Source of the DNA: Archilochus colubris
Lineage: Eukaryota > Chordata > Aves > Apodiformes > Trochilidae
Direction: 5' to 3'
NCBI GenBank assembly: GCA_023079485.1
Contig: CM041084.1
Span: 132,710,792-132,774,791 of the forward strand
Length of the DNA: 64,000 nucleotides
Below the pieces are notes generated by a model that saw nothing but the letters and a program-made list of their open reading frames with translations, made no database searches and was not told where the DNA came from. Positions 36,601 to 50,288 of the stretch are shown here, one piece after another. A program made the translations under genes and the position numbers. Position 1 is the first letter of the stretch. Each line of letters opens with the position of its first letter.

Positions 36601-39380
36601 GTCAGTGTCCATAATCTGAGATGACAGAAGTGTTGCTAGTTTGGTCTTGCAAGCAGATTGATAGTTGGTATTTGAAATTTTTCTATAAGTGGCTATCATA
36701 TGTGGTTATCTTCATAGGGACATAGCAAATGTTTCTTTCCAAAGGAGACTGGCATGAAAGTAGTTGTTTTATGCAGAAGTAGTTTTATAGTCTTGTTCCC
36801 CATTCAGTGTCTCTGCCATGTTAAAATATACCTACTTATGGAAGGAAGATGGTTATGGTCATCTTCCATCCCTGGGGTAAGCCAGAGATTTTATAGGCCT
36901 AAAGCTGTATTCAAAAAAAGTAGGCAACTGATTCTAACCTAGCATTCAGGAAAATTTTTCCTTGGAATAAGGCTGCATGTTTTAGGTCTCTAGTTGTGAA
37001 ATCATAGGTGATTTAATGACAATGTGTAACAGTATTGTCATGACTTCTGAAAATGTCAGGAGACATCTTTGTCATGTGGATGTGATGGCTTTGTGAAGCT
37101 TGTTGCAGTGTAGCATCTGGACTAATGCTGGGCCAGAACTTGAAATAATCTTGTATTCTAAAGAAATTGGCTGCTGATCACTTTTCCAGTGTTGCTATTT
37201 CTGCACTCAGTCATATGTGATTGCTGGTTGGGGCAAAGAACAGGGCAGCTGTGCAGAACTCCAGAATTTTCCACGTCACAAGTTGCTGACTTATTTATTG
37301 AATCAGAATTTATTGCTTCCATAGAAATTTAAAAGGGCAAAAATCTAAACCAGACAGTAAATCCAGAACATAATATCTTATGATGCATATGTCTGCAGGC
37401 CCTGAGGACAGTTTTTTTGAAGGTATCCCATGGGAAGTCAAGGATCACTCCAATTTGCCTGCTGTATCCAGTGAAGTATTCCTGCCAGTGTGGCAGTGTG
37501 GTGATAAATCAAGAGCTGAAGTAATTTCATTTTGAGTAAAGATGGATGAGGCACATATAATATCCATGCCAGACCTCAGACATTTTTCTGTAGTGGAGAG
37601 AGAGCTCTCTCCCCTCTCCATTAATATCACCTCTGTTTCTGGTGCTTGGAACAGATTTGGAGTGGTGGGGAAATTGTACTGATCAGGGTCTTATGTTGCA
37701 CATGATCATGGCCATCCATGCATGAAACACCCTTCTCTCAGCCAAATGGGGGGTGACCCACCCTTACTGTTTTCTTCTTGTGCAAACAAGGCAGTGCAGG
37801 AGAAGACATCTTGGTAATCCAGGTAGGGTGGATCAGCAGTACCAGGAGTGAAGAGCAGGGAGCAGTGGCTGCTGATATCCTTAAACATTCATTCTCCCTT
37901 TTGCCTTGAGTCTCTAGTTGTCTTCTGTGTGCTTCAGTTATTAAAAATTATGTTTTAAGTTCCTACCTGCAGGCAAGTTTCTATGAGTGGTGTAATTCTT
38001 GTGATCAAAGCAGGAACTTTGTTTTTTCATAATAAAATACAAGCATCAATGAATTGTTCGCATGTCCGCCAAAGCTTCTCTCTCATTCTGAGTATCAGAG
38101 ATATAATCCCCTTTCTTTTTATTTCTCCAATTAGATTGCTATTTCATTTATATTACTTGTAGAGTAAAATCCGCATATAAAAGCCTAGGGGCAGTGATAA
38201 TCTGCAAAAGGGTATTTGCTGTCAGGTTTTGTAGACTTTATTGTTCAGGCTAGGAGGACTTCATTTGGCCTGAATAGCCATCATGGACTACTGCAAAATG
38301 CTAACTGGGTCAAAAATGAATAGTATTTTACTAAATTGTCAGTTGAGTCATTGTTATCATAATTATTTTGATGACATGCTCCAGACACTTACATAATACA
38401 GCTATTGCGCTGCTGCTGTCATGATGATTTTAAAAAATAAGAAGGTTTGTTTATTTAGGTCTTGATTTATGCATACAATAGGCAGCTTTCACTCCTGGGT
38501 AAAGGCAGAACTTCAGAATGAAATCAGGTATTTTGAAGTAATTTCAATATTAGAAGTTCCTTTCTAACTCAAAGGTAGAAGATCCTCACAGGAAAGGTTA
38601 GACTGCAAGACACGTGAACTCAGAACTTTGTACCCAGGAGGTATGAGGTCAGAAGTGTTCATGTAAGTCAACAGCACCCTGTTACAAATAAGCATAACTT
38701 TGATTCAGGCTCACTGAGAATCTTGTCTGTAGGGTTTTTGCCTAAATTTAAATTTACTTCGGGGACACTGATGGGAAAGCCAGTTTATGAATGGAAAGTA
38801 ATGGCTTCATCAGAGACATTGAGTCTGATCATCAATTGTTAATTAAATTTCTAATTATTTCTAATAAGAAAATAAAAGAGAAAAATGTCATAGTAAAAAC
38901 CCCTGTCATATTTTATTAAGCAAGTTGACCCACTAATTTTAATGTTTCTGCGAGAACTGTAAAAATGTCACTTTAAATTAGATTGCAGCTTACTGATGGA
39001 GTGCTAAAGAAAGCAACCATTCCATCCCTTTCAGTTTAATGCCAAAATCTCAAGCTGTATTGCAACATCTTGCTTAGCATTTTTACTGCAGCTAATGCAA
39101 AGTCTTTAGCACTGGTCTCTGCACTGAGAGTGCCTGGATTTAGAATCCCTTACGCATGAAAATTCCTAACTGAATTGTACAAGATTGATTAGCTCAAATG
39201 CTTACAAATGGTGTTTTAGACATGAAAATTTCTGTTTTGCATCTTTGGTGCTGCACTTGCTTGCTCTGCGAGAGCCTTGTAGTCCCATGTCAAACGGGCT
39301 TGGGTCTCCCCTGCATGGGCTCTGCAGAAGCCGAGGCTGTTGCTGCTCCTACCTCTGCAGAAAGGAAAAGGTTTTCTTAC
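30674..39380. other. Long single-copy AT-rich stretch
   Basis: About 8.7 kb without gene or recognised repeat. It contains the motif cluster at 31649-31706 and AT-rich, homeodomain-like TAATTA patches (around 33815-33835 and 38835-38865). A locally GC-richer patch begins near 39240 and includes the microexon-like element described separately. Confidence 0.5.
31649..31706. promoter_or_regulatory. Possible enhancer: AP-1, E-box, SOX and RUNX motifs
   Basis: Within 58 bp lie a perfect AP-1 site TGAGTCA (31649-31655), E-boxes CAGCTG (31659-31664) and CATCTG (31671-31676), a perfect SOX site AACAATGG (31681-31688) and two RUNX sites ACCACA (31689-31694 and 31701-31706). The density of exact matches is higher than in the surrounding DNA. 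No conservation or chromatin data are available here, so enhancer function is an inference. Confidence 0.3.
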
Positions 39381-39401
39381 CCTCCCGTGCTGAGCCGGGC
39401 C
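39381..39401 (-). other. Microexon-like element
   Basis: On the minus strand a 21-nt segment, GGCCCGGCTC followed by AGCACGGGAGG, sits between a strong acceptor (CTCCTTCTCCCCTCCTTGCAG without its first base fits the consensus; AG at 39403-39402) and a strong donor GTAAGA (39380-39375). A branch-point match CTGAT lies 43 nt before the acceptor AG. A second acceptor (CCATCCCCCAG, AG at 39430-39429) would give 48 nt instead. Both lengths are multiples of three and contain no stop in the frame starting at the first base. It lies in a GC-richer patch. The protein is not recognisable. It could be a neural-type microexon, a lncRNA exon or a chance pairing. Confidence 0.25.
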
Positions 39402-40862
39402 CTGCAAGGAGGGGAGAAGGAGCCGGTGCTGGGGGATGGAGGTATCAGTAGCACAGCCAGCCTTTGGCTCTGTGAGCAGAACTGGTTATCAGGGCCTTGC
39501 AGAGGAGGAGTGTTGTAAGAGGTGGTGTTCAATGAAACCCTGGAATAAAAAGCAGGGAACAAAAATAATGGTTCCTCTTTCTCTCTTCCCATCTCTCTTG
39601 AATGTGAGGTAGTTGGCAGGTGCAGAATCTGCAGAAAAAATAAAACAGTGTTACAGTTAGCACCTTCTAGGATAAAATGTGTAGAACCAGACAATCCTCT
39701 GAGGTGATTCAGTGAAGTTGATTAATTTTTTTTTTTAAGGCAAACTGAAGTTTTTGATACTTCTATTTGAGTTTTAAAAATTATTTCGTGGTCTTTACCT
39801 GAGTACTTGCCACTGACAGGCAGCAGAGGAGCAGCAGCAACACTGCTAGAGGAGGGGGCAGTTTAGCACATGGGGCATTTGCTGCTGCTCTTTCTTTGTG
39901 AAAATCCCTGAAGCTGTAATTTAAAATGCAAGAGGGAAGTGGAAATGCTCTGCTGCCTGCATAGCTCAACCTCTGGAATCAAGAGTAGTGCTGAAAATGG
40001 CATCAAAATTACATAGGCATTATCTGAAGACAAGGAGATGTATAATGATGATAATACAATGAAAGGAAATAAAATAATAGTATCACCAGTATTATTAACA
40101 ATCACTGTTAGAGCTCGAGATGTGTGTCCATATGATGGAAGGTGGAAGGGGAAGAGGTAAATGTGAGGGCAGATATGATCCTGATAAGCCAAGAAACAAG
40201 AGTAGTTACAGCAGTCAGGTGAGGAGCAGTAGAAGACAAGAGAAGTGATACAAAATGTGTGGCAGGTTTGCAGATACAAGTCCTGGCTTTGTTGCTGCTA
40301 TTTCTCAATTGCCAAAGATACACCAGGATAGTTGGTCCCTTCTCCTGCCCCAGCCAAACATCAGCATCCCCTAAAATAGCAAAAACCCACACTACTTTAT
40401 TCTTTTGTGAGCGTTGCTTTGACAGAAATGGGCTTGGGGGGAAAAAAAGCAAAATGAACTAGCTAGAGTGGTGAAAGAGTGTCACTAATAACATTAATTA
40501 TAGGATTCCAGCTGTCCTCAGCAGTTCTGAGTCAGATACCTGCACCAGCAACTTTTATTAAAAATGTTGTTACTGTCATATATGTCATATGTGCAGATTT
40601 GGAATTCAGCAGATAAAAAAAAAGCAGGGATACAAGAGCAGCGGCAGCTGTGACAGGAAATATAAATAATTTCATTAATACAATATATGGTTTATATTTT
40701 TAATGTTGTCTCTTGGTAATAGGATGGAAAAGAGACTTTGTGAATTGAAGACAGGGCAGTAGAGCTTTGAGTCTTCAGACCGCACTTTTTGTAAAGATAC
40801 TGAGTATTCTGTTTATTTGTTTGTTTTTTTCCACCTGTGGCCTAAACATATTTTAAACTGTT

Positions 40863-40872
40863 GGGGGGGGGG
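40863..40872. repeat. G10 homopolymer
   Basis: Ten consecutive G residues follow ACTGTT. Isolated, with no neighbouring G-runs that would make an intramolecular quadruplex. Confidence 0.9.
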
Positions 40873-43800
40873 TGTTGATAAAGTTACAAGGTCATATAAT
40901 TTGGGTGGAAGCTCTTCATGTGTTCTGGCAGGAATGTGTTATGTTACTTAATGACTGTATTGGCACACTTCTAATTTGGACTGGTATTTTTAATTGTAGT
41001 CTCTATAGGAATGGCACTGAATTTTTGACAGCATCTCACTGAACAGTTTTGATAGCTGACTCCCTGGAGAAGGGGGTACTATGGAGATGCAGTAGACATC
41101 CCACCATTATGGTTGATGCCTGCTTTACTCTGATAAACCTAGTTTTCAATTAAAAAAAATTTCCAGAAACAAAAGTAACTCATTAAACTGCAGACCTTGT
41201 TCTTGGATTCCAGTGAGATGTTTTTGGGCTTTTTTCGGCAAGTTTAGGGGAAGAAATTCTGAATGCATCTTAAAGCTGTATTTATATAGTTCATCATGTG
41301 TCTTACCAGCCTTAACCTGGAAATTCTTGATCGGTGTTTTCTTATTAGTTGTGTTTGAAGCTTGCCATGTTTTTCTCCATCTTTTCTCTTTATGTTTTTA
41401 TAACAGGTTAGGAAGTGAGAGAGAAGTACTTTAAAGAGCTTTTAATAGACAGTGTAATAATAGGCTTTATGAAAAATCGCAGAGATAGTCAACTGAGGGT
41501 TCTTCAGATAAATTATACAAAGATTAAGGGTACATAAAGGTATTTTTTTTTAATAGTTTATTTTACTAAATAAGACTGCACTGTGATAAACTGTTTGTAT
41601 ATTTAATTACTTCACATAGGGAATAATTCTGCAGACTAGCAATAACCAACATAGTCTGGGGGAAAAAAAAAGTGTAACACCAGAAACATTATGTCTGTAG
41701 AACACAGTGAAAAGTTATGTCTGTAGGACTGAAGAAACCCTACTTTTGGTTTCTCTACTATTCATAATCAGAAGTACTGTTCCATGAACAGTTGTGCAGT
41801 AGTCCTGTTGGGCAAGAAAGGATTCCTCAGGAGCAGTTCTCAGAGTTTTTAGAGACTGACTTAGCTCTTTTACTAGTATTTGAGATTGAGAGGGCCAGAG
41901 CCCTTGTGATTAAAGCTGCTGGGAGGCCCACAGAGCCTCTGTGCTGGTGAGAGGGACTGCTCTGATGTATTGATAGTGGATTGAGAGTGACATACAGAGT
42001 AGATGGCTGGATTGTTTTATAAAGTATGTGGTGGATATTAATTTTTAACCATGATTTTCCAGAGAAGATTTTGCTTACTGGCACTTCTTTGTAATTGCAC
42101 CTTTTTGGGATGGGAGTGTTTAAGGAACTAAAATACCTCAAAAATTGAGCACTGTACTGATGAAAGCAGAGCAGGTATTACTTGGTGAACATACCATGCT
42201 CTTTTGTGTGTAAGAATATGGAGACACTCTAAATGTCAGGTGAATGTGATGGGTAAAATATGGGAAGCTGCTCAGAGAATGCATGCAGACTGTTACCAGA
42301 GATGAAGAGGTTGGTTGTTCATGGAGAACATGGGAGGCAGGAGAAAGGCAGCATAGAGGGGACCTCTCCTGGGGGCTTTGCCACAACAACATGCATATAT
42401 TATCTATGAAGCAAACAATTTCCTCAGCATGTGTCTGCTATTTGCATTGTTTATTGCCTTGTTTTACATAAAGGCCAGGTTGTATCAGCAGTGTGGGTGA
42501 TGAGAGTCACCAGGCTTGGCAACACCTTTCTAATTTCTTTCTCTGTCTCCAGTATAGGCAGATGCAAAGAATAATGTATAGCATTACCTGATCTTGCAAA
42601 ATGCTTTGATCTGGTGGCCCAAATCCAGCACTACTGAGGAGGCACTTTTTTTGAAGGGGAAAAAGGACAAGCTGATCTTGGGGAGGACAGTGTGGTAGCC
42701 CATCCCCGTGTGAGCAGGGGAGGCAGGGCTGGTGGTAAGGGCCAGTGTCAGCCCCGGGGCTGGCAGTCACCCCACAAGCTGATGGCAGTAGGTCAGGTCT
42801 GAGGCAGGCTGGGAGGTTGGCTTGCAGGGCAGGATCTGGATCACTGGGTACAAAGGCAGGCACCAGCATGGCAGTACTGCATTGTTCATCCATCATTTAA
42901 TCTTTTTAAGGTTTTATTAATCTAAGCTCTATTTATAGCTATCAAATCTTATACCTTTGTTTGCAAGACAAGTAATTTTCCTTTAAGTGTTTTCAATAGG
43001 TAATCATATAAATTCGATGACAATTCACCTTTCTTCCTTCCCTTATGAGCTAAGTAGATTGAATGCCTTTAATTTAGTATTGCAAGGCTTATTTTTCACC
43101 TGTGGTGCTACTTTTGTTCTTTGAAGTTTTCACAAAGTTGAAATAATGAACTTTAAAATCAGAAATATCTTTCTAATCTGTTAGTATTTAAATTCAATCA
43201 TATATGAAAAGAGAAAGATTTAACCTATTTAACCTTTTCTACCCCGGTGCTGGACCCAGACCTTTATGAGAAGCCAGGCATGGCCTTAGATGTCCAAAAG
43301 TCTGTCTCTGAGCCATTTCTTTCCAAGTCAGGATCTGTCAGTCTTGCTTGGAAGCATATCATTTTGGAGAACAAACAAGCAAAAAATGAACACTGAAGTG
43401 ACAAAACCTTTTTCAAAAAAATGTGTTGTCTAGCATTAGTTTTGTTCCACCTAGTTATTGGTAAGTCACTATGATGACAACAGTGAAGACTTAGAGGCCT
43501 TGATTTTTTCTGTGGATGGTAAGGATAACTTTAGATAACAGTAAATAGTCACATTTTAATGGAAAAGATTTTGAACTAGCTTTTGAATCTAAATATATAG
43601 ATACACAGTACTTTTTAAAGTATGAGTGGGAGAGGAGAGAGGGGCATTTTACCCTGTGCCTAAAGCAACATTTTCTGTTGCTTCATTGATCATCTGAGAA
43701 AAATCCTGGAGTGAGCTTGATTCATTATGCTCATTCCTTTATTAGAATTACTGCATGAAAAAAAGATGAGTTTGTGACTTTGACAGAATGACAGAGAAAT

Positions 43801-46130
43801 CAGGCTTTCTTACTGCTCTTAGTGCCATTCAGTGATACATCTTCCCGAATTCTGTTTGCGGGGTGGTTCTGGGGCACACACCCTGCCACACGGGCTGAGC
43901 TGTCTCTGTCTCGCAGGCTGTCAGCACCAAATGCTGATGGGCTCTGCAGGGAGCTGGTGCCAAGCTGGGCGCCACAGGGCCATTAATTCCAAACTCTTCC
44001 ACCATCTGCTTTCAGGAAATAGAGAGGGGAACGTCACTGACCTTCGGGGTGTTTTTGCCTGTGGCTATTAGACAATCTTCTTTAGTACTGAGCCCTGGCT
44101 CAGAGCTCTGCCTGCAGTCCTTTTTTCCCTGCTCTGGCTCCCCCACCATGAGCCCGAAAGAGCCTGACCTGTTACAAACCGTGTAACACATTTATTCTGA
44201 GTATTAAAAAACTCGGTTGAAAATTGGAGAAATGATAAGTCAACCTTTTTATACCCCGTGAATAAGGTTTCAAAAACAGATCAAAGAATCAAACCGTGTA
44301 GTTCTCAGCTGCCCAGTGACTCCTGCAGGCTGGGTTTGTGTTGCTTTCTTTGCTGCGGGGACATGCCTTGCTCCTTGCTGTGCAGTGTAGGTTTGTGCTA
44401 GCTACAAATTCAGACAGAGTTACAGAATGATAAGGAACCCTGCCTGCTTGTGCATACACTCCTTTGTCTCAGCAGCATTTATTCCCTGTGTGTGGCACTG
44501 AGCTGGGGCAGTCATCCTGCTCACTTTGTGTCCCAAGGAGCAGTGACAGCCTCTGATAGCTCATACATGTGATATTTTTATATCAGAGCCTGGCTTCTGT
44601 AGTCTGAGAGGCTGAAGACTAGGAGGAATAGCTGAAGCACTGGCAGAGAAACATAGGATAAACCTTAAGCTGGAAACCGGGAGAATTTGTAACTCACAGG
44701 TTTGCAGTTTCATGAGGTTTTTTTTTTTAAAACCCCAAATAGCCTTGCTAGAGGGCTGGTCTGCTTTGGGATTTCTGCTTCTGCCCAAATCTCTCAGCCA
44801 GGCAAGTGAATTGAGATGAAAATAAAACAGCTGCATTATGTAAATTTGAATGCCTTTCCAGCTGGAGAAGAGGATGAAGCTTGGTATTATCATTGTGGTG
44901 GTCTTGATGGCCTTTTTTTTATTGGGCACATAAGGCTGTCAGCATGGGGTATGAAATGCATTTGAGACCCGTGAACATCTGCACTGGCCTCTTGCACTCG
45001 AGGGATTTATTTTTGACTTCTTCCATTGTGCTTGGAGTGCTTAAAGTGTCATTTGCAAAATTAATCCTTGAAAGGGAGGAAGAATACTGATTGCATTTGC
45101 AGAAATGGAGTAGAGACTAAAAGCCCCATTCAGCAAATATTGCAGATGTCAGATAGTGCTAAAAAAATTGGCAAAAATGTCCAGAATGGTTTTAGTGTAA
45201 TTCTAAAGCCACATAAAAATGATGGCAACTGGACCTCTGAAACCTTTGAAAACAAGAGAAGCCTTGAATTATCTATAATCCATTTGAATAGCAAAACAGT
45301 TTTTAATAGAAATATCACAATGAATATTTTATGAACTTTTAAATTAAGTTCGTTGATTTAAATGAGAGATTCAGCAAGTAGCACTCAAGTTTGAGTATTA
45401 GTTTGGTAGTATTTCCACTTGAAAAGCATCAGAAAAGAAAAAAATATCTGTATTTTAAGTAAATTTTGATGAAAAGTTCAGAAACCCAAGAACAAAAGTC
45501 TTTGTTGGTTTTTCTTTTAATGAAAAAAAGACAAAGAGTGAATTTTTAGGGGCATTCTAAAACACCATTTCAATCTGAAACATTTTTTTCTGAAAAACGT
45601 TTTCTCCTTCTCAGGAGTCTAGTTTGGCATTTTTCTGTGGTCTTTTGTGAGAAGTGTAACAAATAGCAAAGAAGTTGCTTGCTGCATGAGTCTTAACTGG
45701 TTTGTTCTGGAAGCAGCAGCACTTTCTGCACATAGCACATTTACAAGTTTGATGTGAAAATACTGAGAAAAGCAACTCTTAAAGTCTTCAGTGAGCTCTT
45801 TTGTCCTCAGATGGGTGTAAATGGGTACAACTTAATTTATTGGAACATCTTTCTAGTTTCTGGTTCTTCTGCCTTCTCCCAGAGGCAGACCTGAAGGAGC
45901 ATCTACTGCTGCTTTGCAGAAGGGCAGAGCTGATCCTTATATTGGCATTCAGTCTCTTTCTCTTGTAATCTTTGTCCCTTCCTGTCATGCCATATTCCTT
46001 CTGTAAATATTAATTTGTTGTGTTGTTTGAATTTTAAGACTTTTTTTTTTCTCTTCATACTAATTTTCTGTAATTATCTCTGAAAGATCTGCTTAAAAGC
46101 TATAAACTCAGTTTGGGGATATTAAAAAAA

Positions 46131-46143
46131 CAAACAAACAAAC
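46131..46143. repeat. (CAAA)n microsatellite
   Basis: Three CAAA units follow an A7 run. Short simple repeat. Confidence 0.9.
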
Positions 46144-49100
46144 ATTTTTGTCCTTGGCAGTGAAGACTAAGAAAAATGTGAAATGGCTGTTTATTAAAAT
46201 ACTCAGACTTATTTAGAATGCAGGCAGCATTTCCTGTCTGTTGAGGCAAATATTTATTCCTCCTGTGAGGGCTGCTTCCAGTGCAATCTGATAGACTGGA
46301 TACTCATGCCAGTGTCACTTCATCAGTGATTTAAAAAGCAACAAAAGTGAATATTTTGGGCAAGATCATCTTGCAAGTGAGAAAGACCCTTGAAAATACT
46401 TGAAACCTTCAATTGTTATGGTACCCTCTTCATAAATAATTTCAAAGAGTTGGGGATTATCACTTCTCTCCCTTAATGCCTCTCCACAGGCAAAGGACTT
46501 CCATCTCACAGATCTCCCTTTGGTGCACTGGGGAGCCAAATTCTCCAGCAACAGCAGCACCCAAGCCTGTGTTAGGCATTTTTAGGCATTTAGTCTCTTC
46601 CTTCTGTACTGGACACTGCCACAGAGCAAAGAAGGTCTCCTTTTCCCAGCTCTTCATCCTTTCTTCTTTCTCCTCCTCCTTGTCAGCTGTTAAGGTTACA
46701 TAGTTCTCAGGCTGCATGTGCAAAATCTGCTAATGTGTTAGTACTCACTTATTTTATTCTTATGAGCTTTCTGGAGGTTTTAAGAACAACTCTTGCATCC
46801 TTAGTTAAGATACTCATTATTTGGAGCAGATGCAGGACTCCTGTAATTCTTAACCAGGGAATATCAGATATCTGCTTCTCTCAACAGGCAGATGTCTACT
46901 TTTGCCTAAAACAATGCATGATCTCTTGAAGAGATTATCTAGTATTTTTGTTTTCTTTTGTTTTCACAGAACCCTAAATGGTAAAACAGGTTGTAGATTA
47001 CAGTTGTCTGTGTTTCTGATTTTTAGATTTATTTTGGTGTTTATTTTGGGATTTTTTTCCTGCATTGTACTGAAAATCTGTAGGCTGTTCTAAGTAAGGC
47101 ACTATTTTCTGAATGGAAAGATAAATACCACTTTACACTTCACGAGCTAGCAGAATATGCTTTTAAACCAAAGAAACTGTTACTCCAGTGATGTGTGATG
47201 GCAGATGGGATGATCCTGACTGGAGAGTGCCTGACTTTCACATGCAAAGTGTTGGTCCAGCTGTCAGGGTTTCTTCTGTCCATGATGGCAGGGGTCTAGC
47301 AACAGAAAAATAAGTGTGAAACCTTTCTTTTCAGAAGACCCATGCATCCTCTGCCTTTATGGTGTTTAAATGGTTGCCAGGGAAAATAAAGGAAGGCCTC
47401 TTAGGAGAGGGAGTTAGAGACAAACTGGCTCCTGGTTCATCTTGCATGTAAATAGTATGACACTGCAGCAGCAATAGCATGAATGGGAAATTTGTTTATT
47501 TTTAGCTATGTTACAGCAGTCTGCCATTTGTTCATTATTCTGAATGTAAGCTTGCTAGCTGCAGGCTTATGTATCTGTGTGGGCAGTAGGAAAGCACATA
47601 AAAAGAAAATGTATGAGCAGAGCCGAAGAGTTTTTTAGCAAGACTGGGCCAACCTCGATAAATTTACTCCCATGCACTGGTTATATGTTTGTTTGAATCT
47701 TTTTCTTATTACATGTAATAGGGTCATCCCTCCTTGGGATGATGACAGTTGTCACCTTAGTAACTGTTTCCAATTTTCATTGCTGCTGCAAGCAATTTTC
47801 TGTTTTGCTGAGGGATAAAATTCCTTATGCATCAGGTGCACAGCAAATTCAGTGAGAAACAGTTATTTCATGTTCCTTCTATCTGTTGTGCTTCTCAAAC
47901 CTGTAACTACATGGGAGGAATGTGGAAAGCACAAATTATAGCTCCTATGATTCCTGGCAAAACTATTAGCAAAATATTACTCCATTGGGGGTGGATATTT
48001 CTGAAACAGCAACTGGTGTCGCTGCTTCCCATCAAAGTTTCTTTCTTCTCAAGAGTCCAATATAAGAAAAAGAGTCTATGCAAACTTGAGTGGTGTGATG
48101 GATATCTATTCAAAGGACATTTGCAAATAGATCTTGTACTTCTTTGGACTAGCTGGATTTCTGTGGCATGCAAAACAGGGTGCCTGAGCTCTGGATGCCA
48201 GCTGCTGGCCCTCCACTGTTGGGCTTAAGTTTGTTTATGTTGGCCGAGGACACTTTGTCCATCTTTTATACATGAATTCTCAGGTTTGGGTTATGTCTAA
48301 CAGCTTTTTATCCCTTTTTAATTAAACTGTTGTTTATGAACTACATCATGTGGTTAGCTGTGACAGAAGGCTGTGACCAGCAAGAATGTGTTTTTTTCCC
48401 GTGGGAGACCCTTTGAACATGAAATGCTTGTAGGAGACACATGGTAACCAGCTCTGTGTGCATCACAGCCTTCCTTATTCTCCAGGGATGTGATGGTTGC
48501 CAAGCCAGTGAGTTACGTCTGAAAGGTGGAGTAATGCTGCATTAGTGCAATAGAATGCATCAATCACCAGTGTCAGAGAAATGAGAGAGGAGGGCAGCAA
48601 CAGAGGTTAGTTTCATATACCACAAATTAACAGATTTATGTAGCACAGACATATGGTCTGGCCACTGCTTAATGGTGAAATGTGAAAATAAAGCCTGCAT
48701 TCCCAGAGCATCACTTACATATATTGCCTGGGCCACATGGAAATTGTCAGAACAGCTACAGCCTTTTCACTAGCAGCCTCTGTAAGAAGGTCTACATATG
48801 TTTGTTTCTCAAATAATAAAATTTAAAAGAAGATCAAGAATCTCCTATATTGCATGCATATAAAGAGGTGCTTATGTTGATATCTTTATGCTTCTAGCTA
48901 CAGAAATGCTGCATCAACACATATCTAGGATTTCCAAGTTGAGCTTTCTGAACGATGGCAATTCAATTTTGCAGTGTGTTCTTTGGTTTTGCTCTGTGCT
49001 GGAATTGATCCAAAACCTCCAAAGCAGCATCACAAAATGAAATTGTGTGAAAATACCCATTTTCAAATTGTGAAGAGATTTTTTTTTATTTGGCATCTAC

Positions 49101-50210
49101 CTTTGGAAATTATAAGAATGTACCATGAAATACAGAAACATTTCAACTGAAATTGATGCATCTGTGTGAAACATTTCAGCCTTGATACAACAGCATAATT
49201 CTGGGGAAAAAGCCCCCATCACCCAAAACATTTTGTCAAGTTTTGACAAGATCTAGTCTCTTTTCAGAGAAGTCTCAGAGTAAATGGATTAATTCAAGCT
49301 GTTTGCTTCTCTTATTTTCCTTAATGGAACTACTTTGCCAAAAAGATATATTTTTTTAAGTATACCACAGCTTCCAGCCTCCTGACACAAGTGTTTCTAG
49401 CACTGCCTGACAGGTAATATAAAAAATGACAGGCCTGGAACCAAATGTCTCACTGGAAAGTAACATGAACAAAAATGTCAGTCAGGGTTACAAGTCATAG
49501 CTCGAAGAGCTGAAGGTCTCCCTGAGTGCCATTATCATTTTTCTTTTCCTAATTTGGCTAGCAATGCTAGCAACTAAGTCTGGTTCCTCATATTCCTCAG
49601 GCTACAGATGACAGAAAAATTGGCAAAATTATGCTTAGTTCAAATGCATGCTAGAAAGTGATATATAACTCTTAGGTATAAGTGCTTAGCTAATGCTGCT
49701 CAGCCTCCAACCCAGTGGTTTGGCACATGAAAGGTTGCAGGCAGGCTCACTTTTAAAGATGAAGTGCACACAGGAAAAATAATCACCTGAAATGCAGTTA
49801 GTCCCTCCCACTGCAGAGGATTTCTCTCCTATGTGCTTGTGAGGTTTGCATCAAATTCAGGATGTCATAATCTGGAAATGTGGTTTTGAGAGTAATTATG
49901 TCAATTTTCATCTGCAGTAACCAAAGCCTGTATTTAGGATTGACCAAGAGGAAGATATTTTTAGGACTTTTAAAATCAGTAGGAATAATATGCTACCTGA
50001 CATAACATTGCAGATATTTGGTTTAATGACAGGTCAGTGAGCCTACTGCTATCCCACATGTCTGTGAGATTCTGGGATGGGACAGCTGTCATCTTGTTTG
50101 ATAGTGAGCTCCAGAATATTGCATTTCACTTTTCAGCAAGTGTGGGCAGCAGCAACGATTAGATGAAAAAGTTTTGGAGGTTGAGGAACATCACTAGAGA
50201 ATTATCACTA

Positions 50211-50288
50211 CTGAAAGGTGAAGCATGTCCCAGGCACTGAAAGGTAAAGCATGTCCCAGGCACTGAAAGGTAAAGCATGTCCCAGGCA
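50211..50288 (+). repeat. 26-bp tandem repeat x3 with p53-type half-sites
   Basis: Three consecutive 26-bp units run 50211-50236, 50237-50262 and 50263-50288, each CTGAAAGGTR followed by AAGCATGTCCCAGGCA. Only one base differs (G in unit 1, A in units 2 and 3). Every unit contains AAGCATGTCC, a perfect RRRCWWGYYY half-site with the preferred CATG core, at 50221, 50247 and 50273. The spacers between half-sites are 16 bp, slightly beyond the classical 0-13 bp of p53 elements. The repetition is certain; p53-family binding is inference. Confidence 0.9.

Noticed and set aside
39605..39612. TGAGGTAG, an exact let-7 seed
   Set aside because: The bases after the seed do not match any let-7 member and no complementary arm for a hairpin is present nearby.
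42507..42896. 129-codon open frame on the minus strand in a GC-richer patch
   Set aside because: Low-complexity composition, no recognisable homology and no splice signals that fit.
47827..48228. 133-codon ATG-initiated open frame on the plus strand
   Set aside because: No recognisable domain, no promoter or splice context, no good polyadenylation context, and an open frame also lies on the opposite strand. Expected at this length a few times in 64 kb by chance.
50211..50288. CRISPR-like appearance of three regular 26-bp units
   Set aside because: The units are directly adjacent with no unique spacers, and the host is a bird.
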